From: Blastopirellula marina
GTDB lineage: Bacteria; Planctomycetota; Planctomycetia; Pirellulales; Pirellulaceae
Direction: 5' to 3'
DNA length: 64,000 nucleotides
Assembly (NCBI RefSeq): GCF_002967715.1
Contig: NZ_PUIA01000081.1
Coordinates: 1 to 64,000, forward strand
Shown here: piece by piece, positions 35,258-44,394 of the stretch
Position numbering within the stretch: position 1 is the stretch's first letter
Layout of the letters: each line of letters opens with the position of its first letter
Position numbers and translations under genes: made by a program
The notes under the pieces: model-generated
What the model was told of the DNA's origin: nothing
Database searches by the model: none
Seen by the model: only the letters and a program-made list of their open reading frames with translations

Positions 35258-36052
35258 GTGAGCAAGGTTCTGGCTACCGACTTAGACGGCACGCTCATTC
35301 CCTTGAAAGACAACACAAAAAACAAGCAGGATCTAATCCAGCTTGAACGAGCAATCAAAGAAAACAACGTCACGCTGACCTTCGTCACCGGTAGACACTT
35401 AGAGTCGGTTCAGGATGCGATTGAACGCTACGCGTTACCTGGTCCTGACTGGGTGATCTGCGATGTGGGGACTTCCATCTACCAGCGCATGGAAGATGGT
35501 TCGTTTGAAATCGCACAGCCCTATGCCAACCATTTACAGGGCATCGTGGGTGAACTGACGACGTCAAGGTTGCGCGAGGAGTTTGCTTCCCTTGACATGC
35601 TGCGACTTCAGGAAGAAGAGAAGCAGGGACCGTTCAAGCTCAGCTTCTACTGCGATGCCAAACAACTGCGTGCCGTGCACGACCAGGTGCTGCATCAGCT
35701 GACGCATCGCGCCCTGCCTTATAGCTTGATCAGTAGTGTCGATCCCTTTAACGGTGATGGGCTGATCGATCTTTTGCCGACCGATGTCTCGAAAGCATAC
35801 GCTTTGCAGTGGTGGACCGAGCATGCCGGCCTGGATAACAGGGAACTCGTCTTCTCCGGCGACTCGGGCAACGACCTGGCCGCGATGACCGCTGGTTACC
35901 GGACGATTGTGGTTGGTAATGCTTCCCCTGAATTGATGGAAACGGTTCATCAGCATTACGAAAGCCGCCTGCAAGTCGATCGGGTCTACCTGGCCGAGAA
36001 ATCCGCCACGAGCGGTGTACTGGCAGGCTGCCGGCATTTTGGACTTATCTAA
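35258..36052 (+). CDS. HAD-IIB phosphatase, probable sucrose-6-phosphate phosphatase
   Basis: A GTG start with AAGG upstream, giving 264 residues. Motif I is VLATDLDGTLIPLKD, motif II is TFVTGR, a lysine follows in the cap (PFKLSFY), and motif IV is FSGDSGNDLAAM. The protein has the length and cap of sucrose-phosphate phosphatases. It is divergent from the sucrose operon across a 68-nt gap, so shared control is likely. It would hydrolyse sucrose 6-phosphate to sucrose, making it a possible duplicate of the HAD domain fused to the synthase. Other phosphosugar substrates of HAD-IIB enzymes cannot be excluded. Confidence 0.88.
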   Translation: MSKVLATDLDGTLIPLKDNTKNKQDLIQLERAIKENNVTLTFVTGRHLESVQDAIERYALPGPDWVICDVGTSIYQRMEDGSFEIAQPYANHLQGIVGELTTSRLREEFASLDMLRLQEEEKQGPFKLSFYCDAKQLRAVHDQVLHQLTHRALPYSLISSVDPFNGDGLIDLLPTDVSKAYALQWWTEHAGLDNRELVFSGDSGNDLAAMTAGYRTIVVGNASPELMETVHQHYESRLQVDRVYLAEKSATSGVLAGCRHFGLI

Positions 36053-36053
36053 T

Positions 36054-36072
36054 CGTCGATTGCCGATCGACG
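36054..36072. other. Short hairpin after the phosphatase gene
   Basis: CGTCGAT (36054-36060) pairs perfectly with ATCGACG (36066-36072) around a 5-nt loop, 2 nt after the stop codon. There is no T run, so it is only a weak terminator candidate. Confidence 0.3.
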
Positions 36073-36170
36073 GGGACACGGCACGCTAGCATGGCCATCA
36101 ATTGGCGTTGCGTTGCCAGCATTGGGCATCTATAAGTTGCGGCGCGTAAGTCGTTTCCTGATTTCCCCCA

Positions 36171-37025
36171 ATGACTCCCCCGGTGAACTCGCTTTCCCAG
36201 CAGCGTCGAACTGCGCATGGCCATCTTTGGATGGTTCTAGGGATGCTGTGCCTGGGGATCTTCTCGACGGGCTGCAAAGCCATCGTCGCGACCAACAATC
36301 GCAATTGGGCACCCGATCAAGCCAAGCTTCCGATCAGCGAAGTCAACGGTGACCACATCAAGATTCATAACGTGCGCAACTGCCGTTACGCCACGTCAGA
36401 CAACTACGTCGTGCAGTACTACGACAAAGATATTCGCCTGAGCGATATTCAAACGGTCGACTTCGTGGTCGTTCCGTTCAAAGACACACCGAGCGTGGCC
36501 CACACGATGCTCAGTTTCGGCCTGGCCGACGGGCAATACCTGGTTTCCTCGGTCGAAATCCGCAAAGAAGCGAACGAAGAATACTCGGCCTGGAAGGGCT
36601 TTTTCAACCAATACGAGCTGATGTACGTCATCGGCGATGAACGAGACGTGATCAATCTCAGTTCAAACTACTACAACAGCGACGTCTATCTCTACCGAAC
36701 AGTGGCCAAGCCAGAGCAGGCCCAGGAACTCTTTCTCGACGTAGTGAAACGGGCCAACAAACTTGCGGCCGATCCCGAGTTCTACAACACCATCACCAAC
36801 AACTGCACGACCAACATCGTCTCGCATGTCAACAAGATCGCACCCAAGAGTGTTCCGTACGACATGCGAATTCTTCTGCCAGGCTACAGCGACGAATACG
36901 CCTACTCGCTGGGACTGCTGGACACGAGCGTTCCGTTTGAACAGCTACGCAGCGAGTCGAAGATCAACCAGCTGGCCCATCGCTATCGAGACGACGAGAA
37001 CTTCTCGCAGTACATCCGCCGATAG
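36171..37025 (+). CDS. DUF4105-family lipoprotein
   Basis: A 284-residue protein with a lipoprotein signal (GMLCLGIFSTGC, Cys35), where ATG at 36231 is a shorter alternative start. The body has the DUF4105 hallmark ITNNCTTNIV, a Cys in an N-N-C-T motif, plus YYDKDIRLSDIQTVDFVVVP early on and VSHVNKIAPKSVPYDMRILL after it. DUF4105 proteins have a cysteine-peptidase-like fold, and the Cys in N-N-C is the likely nucleophile, with H in VSHVN nearby. They are exported and of unknown substrate. It stands alone in the + direction after the phosphatase gene. Confidence 0.85.
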   Translation: MTPPVNSLSQQRRTAHGHLWMVLGMLCLGIFSTGCKAIVATNNRNWAPDQAKLPISEVNGDHIKIHNVRNCRYATSDNYVVQYYDKDIRLSDIQTVDFVVVPFKDTPSVAHTMLSFGLADGQYLVSSVEIRKEANEEYSAWKGFFNQYELMYVIGDERDVINLSSNYYNSDVYLYRTVAKPEQAQELFLDVVKRANKLAADPEFYNTITNNCTTNIVSHVNKIAPKSVPYDMRILLPGYSDEYAYSLGLLDTSVPFEQLRSESKINQLAHRYRDDENFSQYIRR

Positions 37026-37185
37026 GGGCATCTGCTAGCAACGATTCTTTCGTTTTTCCTGTGGTTTTCGGCAGGAATTCATAATTCTTGATTAATCGAC
37101 ATTGCTCTATCCGAAATTCGAATATAGATACACCCTACTCTGCCACGAAAACGCCCTTAGACGATGGACCGTTAAGGAGGCCAAT

Positions 37186-37605
37186 ATGAGTGGTGTTACT
37201 TTTTCGGTAGCTGCCTTGTGGATGATTCTGGGGGCTTCGCCCTCAACGCCAGTGGTCCAGGATCAGGTCGACCTGATCGAAGTGAACCACTATTACGATT
37301 CCCAAGGCCGTTTGATCTTCGACCAGGTCATCTTCTATGAATGGTCGCAAAGCGATGCCCGGTTCCATGTCACCGCATGGCGTCTGCTGAAGAGCTCTTG
37401 GCAAGTTCCCCGCAAGCGATGGAGCGATGGGGCCTATACCACCACTTGGCGCGACGGTGACGTCATGCGCAGCGTGGTTGGTAAGAACATGCGCGAGACT
37501 TGGACGCAGCACGATCCGGAACTTGTCGAGCGGGATTACCTGCCTCGCGAGTATCGTCGCGGCTTGACCCCGAAGATCGAAACGGTAGCGAATACCGAGA
37601 ACTAG
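37186..37605 (+). CDS. Hypothetical exported or membrane-attached protein (139 aa)
   Basis: The ATG at 37186 is preceded by an excellent AAGGAGG, so the longer frame from 37102 is rejected. The N-terminus (SGVTFSVAALWMILGASPST) could be a signal sequence. The rest has VNHYYDSQGRLIFDQVIFYE and KRWSDGAYTTTWRDGDVMRS, a pattern I recall from planctomycete-only hypotheticals. The C-terminus overlaps the convergent DUF309 gene by 4 nt, so the stop codons share bases. The function is unknown. Confidence 0.75.
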   Translation: MSGVTFSVAALWMILGASPSTPVVQDQVDLIEVNHYYDSQGRLIFDQVIFYEWSQSDARFHVTAWRLLKSSWQVPRKRWSDGAYTTTWRDGDVMRSVVGKNMRETWTQHDPELVERDYLPREYRRGLTPKIETVANTEN

Positions 37606-38078
37606 CCACACGACAATTCGATTGGAAAGTCGAACACGATAACCACGTTCTCCTGTGCCCCCGACAGGAAACGACTGGGAGTCTCCCGGACTTTCCGCAC
37701 ACACTCGGTGAGAGACCTTAGCGAAGTAATCTCAAGGTCTTCACGCACACTCTCTAGAATCGCGATCGTCTTTGCCGCATGGATTTCCACGCCATGGCGA
37801 GAGCCTTGCCGAGCTTTCACGCCGCAGGCCGCCAGGTGAATGAGCCCCCTGAGCAAGTCGGCCTGCTCCCCTGCTCTGCCGTAGGCGATCCACGCCGATT
37901 CCCACGCCTCGTGGGCTTCCCAGTAAAAACCATGATTAAATAAATCGACCCCGTACCGAATCGATTGCTGGGGCGTACTTCCCTCAAAAGGGGCTTCAGG
38001 CCGAGGAAACAGGCCTGGAACGTACGCGCAGTTCGGCAGCGGCAAGGATGGTTCGTAGCGTGCAGTTTCGGCTGCCAT
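37602..38078 (-). CDS. DUF309 domain protein
   Basis: A 158-residue helical protein. The family core is visible: GVDLFNHGFYWEAHEAWESA followed by LLRGLIHLAACGVKARQGSR. DUF309 proteins are small, soluble and of unknown function; the E-A-H-E-x-W-E motif is the diagnostic part and may bind metal. It is convergent with the 37186 gene, sharing 4 nt at the ends, and divergent from the SDR gene at 38155 across a 76-nt gap that must hold both promoters. Confidence 0.85.
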   Translation of the reverse strand: MAAETARYEPSLPLPNCAYVPGLFPRPEAPFEGSTPQQSIRYGVDLFNHGFYWEAHEAWESAWIAYGRAGEQADLLRGLIHLAACGVKARQGSRHGVEIHAAKTIAILESVREDLEITSLRSLTECVRKVRETPSRFLSGAQENVVIVFDFPIELSCG

Positions 38079-38154
38079 GGTTGCGTCTTTCTCTTTTGAC
38101 CATTGTAATGACGCTCAGTGCGACGTTTTGCGAACCCGCTCAGAGGAATCTATC

Positions 38155-38841
38155 ATGTCCGCTCGGAAAATTGTCCTTACCGGCGTTACCAAGGGGCTCG
38201 GTCGCGCGATGGTCGATGGGTTTATCGCCGCGGGACATCAGGTCGCCGGATGCGGGCGATCGGCCGACAAGATCGAACAGCTAAGCGAACAGTACGGCGA
38301 ACCTCATCGCTTTGACGTGGTCGATGTCACCAACTGGCACGACGTGAAGCACTGGGCCAAGTCGGTCAACGAGCACTTCGGGGTGCCCGATTTGTTGATC
38401 AATAATGCGGCCATTATCAACGAAGGCAATCCGCTGTGGCGAGTCCCGGTGGACGAGTTTTCGCAAATGATCGACATCAACATCCAAGGGGTCTTCCATG
38501 TCATCAAGGCATTCGTCCCTGCAATGATCGAGCGTGGCACCGGGGTCATCATCAACTTCAGCTCCGGTTGGGGGCGTTCGACTTCGCCGGAAGTCGGCCC
38601 TTACTGCGCGACCAAATACGCGATCGAAGGATTGACCAAGTCGCTGGCTCAAGAGTTGCCCGAGGGCATGGCCGCGATTCCCTTGGGCCCCGGCATGATC
38701 CATACCGAGATGCTGGAAAAGTGTTTTGCCGAGGGGGCCTCGAGCGCCGTGAAACCACACGACTGGGCATCGTATGCGGTGCCGTTCATTCTTTCGTTAG
38801 GGGCGGAAGAGAACGGCCAGTCGATTAGCATTGTAAAGTAG
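38155..38841 (+). CDS. Short-chain dehydrogenase/reductase (SDR)
   Basis: Translation from the ATG at 38155 (AGGAAT upstream) gives 228 residues; the open frame extends upstream without good starts. The cofactor motif is V-L-T-G-V-T-K-G-L-G-R, followed by AGHQVAGCGR with an Arg suggesting NADPH preference, then LINNAAI (N-N-A), the catalytic Ser in INFSSGWGRS and the YxxxK in PYCATKYAIEG. It is a classical SDR; the substrate is not readable. A release-factor-like gene follows 8 nt later, so the two probably share a transcript. Confidence 0.9.
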   Translation: MSARKIVLTGVTKGLGRAMVDGFIAAGHQVAGCGRSADKIEQLSEQYGEPHRFDVVDVTNWHDVKHWAKSVNEHFGVPDLLINNAAIINEGNPLWRVPVDEFSQMIDINIQGVFHVIKAFVPAMIERGTGVIINFSSGWGRSTSPEVGPYCATKYAIEGLTKSLAQELPEGMAAIPLGPGMIHTEMLEKCFAEGASSAVKPHDWASYAVPFILSLGAEENGQSISIVK

Positions 38842-38849
38842 CACTAGCC

Positions 38850-39365
38850 ATGCCCAGTGGAATCGATCATCCGGCTGCCTGGCCGGTCGAGCAGCTATTA
38901 AAGCGCTGCGAAATCAAGCGGCTACGTCGCGGCGGCCCTGGGGGACAGCATCGCAACAAAGTCGAAACGGCGGTAATCGTTCACGATACGGTCTCAGGCC
39001 AGTCAGGCGAAGGAAACGAACGACGGAGCCAGGAAGCGAACCGCCAGGTTGCCATCTTTCGCCTGCGGATCAATCTGGCCGTTAACGTGATCGAAGAAAT
39101 CGATCTGTCCACAACGCCCAGCGAACTTTGGCAATCGCGGGTGCGTAGTGGAAAAGTCTCGGTCAATCCGGCTCACGACGACTTCCCAGCGATGCTGGCA
39201 GAGGCCATAACTGTGCTATGTGCCGAAGGTTGGGACGCTTCGGCGGCCGCGACGCGTCTGGGCTGCTCGACGAGTCAATTGGTCAAATTCCTGAAAGACG
39301 AGTCCGCAGCGTTCACCCTGCTGAATCGTCATCGAGACGAACTCGGCCTCAAACGGCTTAAATAG
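38850..39365 (+). CDS. RF-1 domain peptide-chain-release-factor-like protein
   Basis: A 171-residue protein with the catalytic GGQ loop in RRGGPGGQHRNKVETAVIVH, then RSQEANRQVAIFRLRINLA, as in single-domain ArfB/YaeJ-type peptidyl-tRNA hydrolases. It has no stop-codon-recognition domain, so a rescue role on stalled ribosomes is the usual proposal. ArfB carries a basic C-terminal tail that enters the empty mRNA channel; here the tail is instead a mixed helical region (GWDASAAATRLGCSTSQLVK), so the mode of ribosome recognition may differ. It starts 8 nt after the SDR gene. Confidence 0.87.
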   Translation: MPSGIDHPAAWPVEQLLKRCEIKRLRRGGPGGQHRNKVETAVIVHDTVSGQSGEGNERRSQEANRQVAIFRLRINLAVNVIEEIDLSTTPSELWQSRVRSGKVSVNPAHDDFPAMLAEAITVLCAEGWDASAAATRLGCSTSQLVKFLKDESAAFTLLNRHRDELGLKRLK

Positions 39366-39447
39366 CCCATAGACTTTCTCTTGACAGGTTTGTGCGATCG
39401 GCAAACCATGAACAGTCTGAGAAGTTCAAGATTTGGAGAATCATTCG

Positions 39448-42267
39448 ATGGCCTGCCTGACCCGACGGATCGTGATTTGCGGAACCCTTCTGCTGACCGC
39501 TATCCTCACGCAGAATAGCTTCGCGCAACAAGTGACCGCCATCGCCGGCGAGCCGTGGGGGGTTGGCCGCGTCGTGGTTACTTTTCCGCGGGCCGACATG
39601 GGTGATCCGGTCGATAGCGAAGCGTTCTCGATCTCTGACCCAGAAGGACGTATCTTCTATCCCGTCTTCAAGCCCCGGCGGTTTCTACCTTTGCTGCAGT
39701 CGCTGTTGGGTGCCGACACCATCACACCACCGCAGGAGCTAGAGGTCCTCTTCCTCTTCCGCGGCAATACCCCGTTGGAACTTACCGTTAAAACCCCTAC
39801 GCCGCAGAAGTTACAGGTGGTTCCTCGGCAGCGCCGCGATGGCCCCCTGAATAACCTGACCAATCAGTGGTGGAGAACGTACAACGAAGTCGCTCGCCAG
39901 CGAACCGATTCCAGCGATCATCCCCCGGTACTTGAAACCTACCTATCGATGATGCTGTCGGACCGATTAGGACTCGCCCCGCCACCGCTGAGCGAACGAT
40001 CACTGCAAGATCGATCGGCCCTCGAACCCAGCCAATCGCTGAGTCTATTGATGGGGACCGAGAAAGTTCACGATGCCATGCTCAAAGCGATCATGAACAA
40101 CGAACTGACTCCACAAGGCCAATTGGGACCGGTTGTGCCCCCGATTCAATGGGCCCCGCTGGCCGTACCGCAGCCCAGCGCGGATGTCGAGATCGAGCCG
40201 ATGGCAAGTTACGTTCCCGAGGAATGCTTCTACGTTCGCTTCGGTTCGCTCACCAATTACCTATGGCTGAACAAGCTGTTGGAACGCAACGGCGGCGACC
40301 TGTCGCGCATGATTTCCAACCGCCGGGTTGCGTTTCACCTGAATGAGGTGGTCCAGCGGCAGTTAGCTCTTAAGCAGTCGGAACTCGCGGAGATCTTTGG
40401 GGACAAGGTGGTCCAGGATGTGGCCCTGATTGGACGCGATACTTACACACGCGAAGGTGCCGCGCTGGGGATGTTATTTCACGCCAGGCAAAGTCCCCTG
40501 CTGGTAAACGACATCAATAAGAATCGCCAGGATGCACTTAAGAAATACAAGCGAGAAGGGGCGAAGCTGGAAACGGTAACAATCGCCGGGCAAGAGGTAT
40601 CGTTTCTTTCGACCCCGGACAACACTCTTCGATCGTTCTACGTAGCTCGCGGTGATTTCCACCTGGTAACCACATCCCAAGCGATTATCGAACGATTTCT
40701 ATCGCTGGAAACCAATCCCACCAGCCTGGCGAACTCGCGTGAGTTTCAATACGCGCGCGGTTTGATGCCGGTGAGTCGAGACGATACCGTTTTCGTTTAC
40801 CTTTCCTCGCAGTTCTTCCGCGGCTTGTACTCGCCTCAGTACCGCGTTGAGATACGTCGTCGCTTGCAGAGCGTGATCGAAATGGAACTGCAGCAGATGG
40901 CGACCGCGGCGGCAACGCACGAAGGATTTGAAGACACTTCGGTCGAAGGGTTGATCGCCGCTGGGTTTCTGCCGCCCCACTTCGGCAAGCGTGCTGATGG
41001 AAGCCACACGATTATTTCCAACGACACCTTGGGAGATTCCATTCGCGGCGGACGTGGGCACTTCGTGCCGATTCCTGACATGGAAATCGTCGGCATGACC
41101 CAGCAAGAGACGGCCGACTTTAATCGGCTGCGTCAATTCCATATGACTCAGTGGCGACAAATGAACCCGATCGTCGTGGGGATCAACCGATTCAAACTTA
41201 ACGACGAAGGACTGGAACGCATTGCGATTGACGCACGAGTTACACCGTTTCAGCGTTCGAACTACAGCCAGTTTCTCTCGTTCCTCGGCCCACCGCTGCC
41301 AACCCACATCGCGACTACGCCACAAGACGTGGTCGCTTTTCAAGCGGTGCTGGATGGACGTTTTAGCGGCGGTACTACCCACTATGCCGTGGCGGTTCAA
41401 GACTTGCCGTTCCCGCTCGAGCAGTTTACCAACAAAGGGTTCTTTAATACCCTGCGGATGATTCAGGCCACACCCGGTTATCTAACGGCATTTCCCAAAC
41501 CAGGACTCCTCGATCAGATCCCCTTCATTGGCGCATCCATTACCCCTGATATCAACGGTTATTCTCAACTGCCGTTCGGGCTTTTGCGACGCGAGTACAA
41601 CGGGTTCTCAACCCTTTCGTTTCATCCTGAAATTCTGGCCGATGTCACACCGAACCTGGCGATCGTCGAAGACTCGCACCCGGCACAGGTCCGCATTCAC
41701 GTCGGCGATATTTCCAACGCGCAGATTACCCCCTTGGCCAATGGGTTGGCACAGTCGGTCGCCAAGCGGGGAAGTTTGGCCAATGCGGCGTTCTTCCAGG
41801 AAGTTTCCAATCAGTTGGGCATCCCCGAAAGCCAGGCCAAGGCGTTCGCCGATCAGCTTTTGAATCTTGAGTTCATCGATCCACTAGGAGGCGAATATGT
41901 TTATCAGGCAGACGATAACGGCAACGGACGCTGGGTATCAACAGCCTGGAGCGAAGACGGCAAAGACTTCCAGGCCAACGTGATGGATTGGTTCCGTGGG
42001 CTCGAGGCCCGTCTGAACGTCGACGAAAGCCTGATTGAGCTGCACGCTCAGTTCGACATGCAAAACGAAAAGCCGCAGCAAGGGCTCAAACTACCAGGCT
42101 TCAATCTCTTCGACCTGGGAGGAGCGTTTGGCGGCTCGAAGAAAAAGGAAAGCGAAGAGAAGCCGAAGACGCCGCCTCCGATCACTCCGAAGGCGGAAGA
42201 ACTTCCCGAACCAATCCCACCGCCGGCCCCGTTACCGGAGCCGGCCCCAAGTGGGAAACAATTCTGA
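39448..42267 (+). CDS. Large exported protein of unknown function
   Basis: The ATG at 39448 (GGAGAA upstream) gives 939 residues with a signal peptide (LTRRIVICGTLLLTAILTQN, cut after SFA-QQ). The body shows no familiar domain: segments such as VPEECFYVRFGSLTNYLWLN, QDVALIGRDTYTREGAALGM and DTVFVYLSSQFFRGLYSPQY. The C-terminus is low complexity: a Gly/Lys stretch, then a Pro/Glu/Lys tail (PPPITPKAEELPEPIPPPAP). It appears to be a periplasmic or surface protein typical of planctomycetes. It converges on the NAD synthetase gene with 6 nt between stops. No function is proposed. Confidence 0.75.
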   Translation: MACLTRRIVICGTLLLTAILTQNSFAQQVTAIAGEPWGVGRVVVTFPRADMGDPVDSEAFSISDPEGRIFYPVFKPRRFLPLLQSLLGADTITPPQELEVLFLFRGNTPLELTVKTPTPQKLQVVPRQRRDGPLNNLTNQWWRTYNEVARQRTDSSDHPPVLETYLSMMLSDRLGLAPPPLSERSLQDRSALEPSQSLSLLMGTEKVHDAMLKAIMNNELTPQGQLGPVVPPIQWAPLAVPQPSADVEIEPMASYVPEECFYVRFGSLTNYLWLNKLLERNGGDLSRMISNRRVAFHLNEVVQRQLALKQSELAEIFGDKVVQDVALIGRDTYTREGAALGMLFHARQSPLLVNDINKNRQDALKKYKREGAKLETVTIAGQEVSFLSTPDNTLRSFYVARGDFHLVTTSQAIIERFLSLETNPTSLANSREFQYARGLMPVSRDDTVFVYLSSQFFRGLYSPQYRVEIRRRLQSVIEMELQQMATAAATHEGFEDTSVEGLIAAGFLPPHFGKRADGSHTIISNDTLGDSIRGGRGHFVPIPDMEIVGMTQQETADFNRLRQFHMTQWRQMNPIVVGINRFKLNDEGLERIAIDARVTPFQRSNYSQFLSFLGPPLPTHIATTPQDVVAFQAVLDGRFSGGTTHYAVAVQDLPFPLEQFTNKGFFNTLRMIQATPGYLTAFPKPGLLDQIPFIGASITPDINGYSQLPFGLLRREYNGFSTLSFHPEILADVTPNLAIVEDSHPAQVRIHVGDISNAQITPLANGLAQSVAKRGSLANAAFFQEVSNQLGIPESQAKAFADQLLNLEFIDPLGGEYVYQADDNGNGRWVSTAWSEDGKDFQANVMDWFRGLEARLNVDESLIELHAQFDMQNEKPQQGLKLPGFNLFDLGGAFGGSKKKESEEKPKTPPPITPKAEELPEPIPPPAPLPEPAPSGKQF

Positions 42268-42294
42268 GCCTGGTTAGCTTTCCGATTCAGGCTC
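42266..42294. terminator. Small dyad spanning two convergent stop codons
   Basis: GAGCCTG (42266-42272) pairs with CAGGCTC (42288-42294). The convergent stops lie inside it, so it could end both transcripts. There is no T run. Confidence 0.35.
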
Positions 42295-44283
42295 TAGCTC
42301 GTTGATATGATTCCACATGATCTGCAACTCCACTCGGAATCCGCCTGAGAGGATGGGGAACCGGCACCATGTTTTCGGATCGAGGTTCTCGTCATCGAGA
42401 TGGAAACCAGGGGCGTAACGTTCCCGCTTCCATTGGTTGCGGCTCCATAACTGGAAGAATCGCTGGATAAAGCCTCCTAGTTCTCGCAGCGTGTAAGCGG
42501 GATAACGCTGTTTCAACTGCGTGAAGACCTCAATCGCTGTCTGCTTGTCGCGAATGGCTAGACGTTCGATCGTATCGAGCACCGTATAGGGCATCAGGTC
42601 TTGTTCGTCGGTTTGTTTCTGCTCGGCCGGTCGCAGTTCCGCGGTTGGCTGTTGCCGGTTGATCAATTCCAAAGCCGGCAGACATCCCACGCCGGCAGGC
42701 CCTTCTCCTTCCATCCAAACCAGCCACTCCCGCAGGAACGCTTTGTCGATCCCCGAGATCGGACAAAGGCCCCCGCTCGTATCGCCGTCCATGGTGGCAT
42801 AGCCGACGGCGGCCTCAGAGCGGTTGCTTGTCGACAGTAGCAGGGCATTTTTCAGATTCGCTACCAGCCAGATACTCGGGGAACGTGTGCGGGCCTGAAT
42901 ATTCTGTAGCGCGATATCATCCTGTTCCCAGTTCAGTGGCCGACCAATCACTTCGGCACCGAGTTCCATGTACCTCTGCACCAGGTCATCGACGTCGATT
43001 CGATGGAAATTGGCACCGACCGTTTCCGCGACTTCCTTAGCGGCATTAAACGTCACCTCGCCGCTGTTACGCGTTGCTTGATAGACGCACGTGAGAAGTA
43101 TTTCATTCACCTCGCTGGCGTTCAGCAAACCTTCCAGTCCATCGATATACGATAGTTTTTTGACAAACCGCTCGACCCCCAAGTCCTTCAACGCAAATTG
43201 AACCATGTAGGCACAAAGCGTCGTTACAGCAGCCGAGTCGGCTCCGCCGGATAGAGAAACGACAAATCCTTGTGAACGGCTCTTGCGGAGGTAGTCGAAC
43301 AGGCCGAGGGTTACGGCCCTGGTGAATTCTTCTTCCTTCAAGTAGTCGGAGCTCTCCCAGGCATCGAGCGACAATTGCCGGACTTCCGGCTCGCAGTGAG
43401 GCAACGCAAAGTCGGCTTCGACCACCTGATCGCGTGCCGCGTCGAAGTTCAGGACGAACGCATCGCTCTTGGCGCGATTCATCCGGTTCACATCGACATC
43501 GACAACCGCAGTTGTCACGACCGAGTCTTGAAAGCTGAAACGTGGTGCTTCGGCGAGCAGACGTCCACAGGAAGCTACCATTGCACCGCCATCGTAGATC
43601 GCTCGTCCAGATTCGTTCCCGAGTAGGTTCGCATAGACGTAGGCCGCGTGAAACGCACGCGATCCTTCCAGCACGAAGCGTCGCCGCACCTCTTGTTTCT
43701 CGAATGCGAAATGGCTGGCACTGGGATTCAAGATCAGGTCGACCCCCAATTCGGCCAAGCGACCGCCTGGACGACTGGCGACCCAGGCATCTTCGCAGAT
43801 TTCCAGGCCCATCATCACGCCCTCGAAATTGAAGACAAGATCCCCCAACGGAATCTTGAGGTCCCCTTCTTCGTAGAACGAACGCTTTCCCGTCGGCCAC
43901 GGCTTGAACCAGCGAGGTTCGTAGTGAATGCCATCTCCCGCAAGATTCTTCTTGGGTACCATTCCCAGCAGATGCCCGTTGGCGGCAATTGCGGCGACAT
44001 TAAAGACCAGCCCGCGGTACGATATCGGTAGCCCGAAACAGGCCACCAGTCCCTCGGTAGCTGGCACCAGCTCTTGCAGCTTTTCCCAAGCCATCCGCCG
44101 CATTCCCGCTGAAAGGAACGCGTCTTCGCAGCCGTAACCGGTAATACAGAGTTCCGGCAGGCAGACCACCGAGGCCCCTTCAGATCGGGCCTTATCCAGG
44201 GCCTGAAGGATGTTCCTGGTGTTCCCCTCCCAATCCAAGGGGGTTTGATTGAGAACTGCGGCCGCGACTTTGATGTTGAGCAC
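42274..44283 (-). CDS. nadE: Glutamine-dependent NAD+ synthetase
   Basis: A 669-residue bifunctional enzyme. The N-terminal nitrilase-type amidase domain has E44 in CLPELCITGYGCED, the lysine region VPKKNLAG and the Cys in GLEICEDAWV (C163), releasing ammonia from glutamine. The C-terminal synthetase domain has SLSGGADSAAVTTLCAYMVQ, the ATP-binding PP-loop, and TSNRSEAAVGYATMDGDTSG. It makes NAD+ from deamido-NAD. The length matches the long glutamine-dependent form, and all three catalytic residues are in place. It converges on the large exported protein and is upstream of the zincin gene. Confidence 0.95.
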   Translation of the reverse strand: MLNIKVAAAVLNQTPLDWEGNTRNILQALDKARSEGASVVCLPELCITGYGCEDAFLSAGMRRMAWEKLQELVPATEGLVACFGLPISYRGLVFNVAAIAANGHLLGMVPKKNLAGDGIHYEPRWFKPWPTGKRSFYEEGDLKIPLGDLVFNFEGVMMGLEICEDAWVASRPGGRLAELGVDLILNPSASHFAFEKQEVRRRFVLEGSRAFHAAYVYANLLGNESGRAIYDGGAMVASCGRLLAEAPRFSFQDSVVTTAVVDVDVNRMNRAKSDAFVLNFDAARDQVVEADFALPHCEPEVRQLSLDAWESSDYLKEEEFTRAVTLGLFDYLRKSRSQGFVVSLSGGADSAAVTTLCAYMVQFALKDLGVERFVKKLSYIDGLEGLLNASEVNEILLTCVYQATRNSGEVTFNAAKEVAETVGANFHRIDVDDLVQRYMELGAEVIGRPLNWEQDDIALQNIQARTRSPSIWLVANLKNALLLSTSNRSEAAVGYATMDGDTSGGLCPISGIDKAFLREWLVWMEGEGPAGVGCLPALELINRQQPTAELRPAEQKQTDEQDLMPYTVLDTIERLAIRDKQTAIEVFTQLKQRYPAYTLRELGGFIQRFFQLWSRNQWKRERYAPGFHLDDENLDPKTWCRFPILSGGFRVELQIMWNHINELEPESES

Positions 44284-44394
44284 GATGATGGTCCCCCGGT
44301 GTTTGGTCTTACCTCCATCAAACTACCCGATGCAATGCATTGGGTCTATCGGTCACCACAGAGACACCAACACAACGGAAAAGGATCGCCTCTA

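Noticed and set aside
43103-43900. 265-codon frame overlapping the NAD synthetase gene on the same strand
   Set aside because: Out-of-frame shadow of a complete bifunctional NAD synthetase; no frameshift is needed to explain the region.
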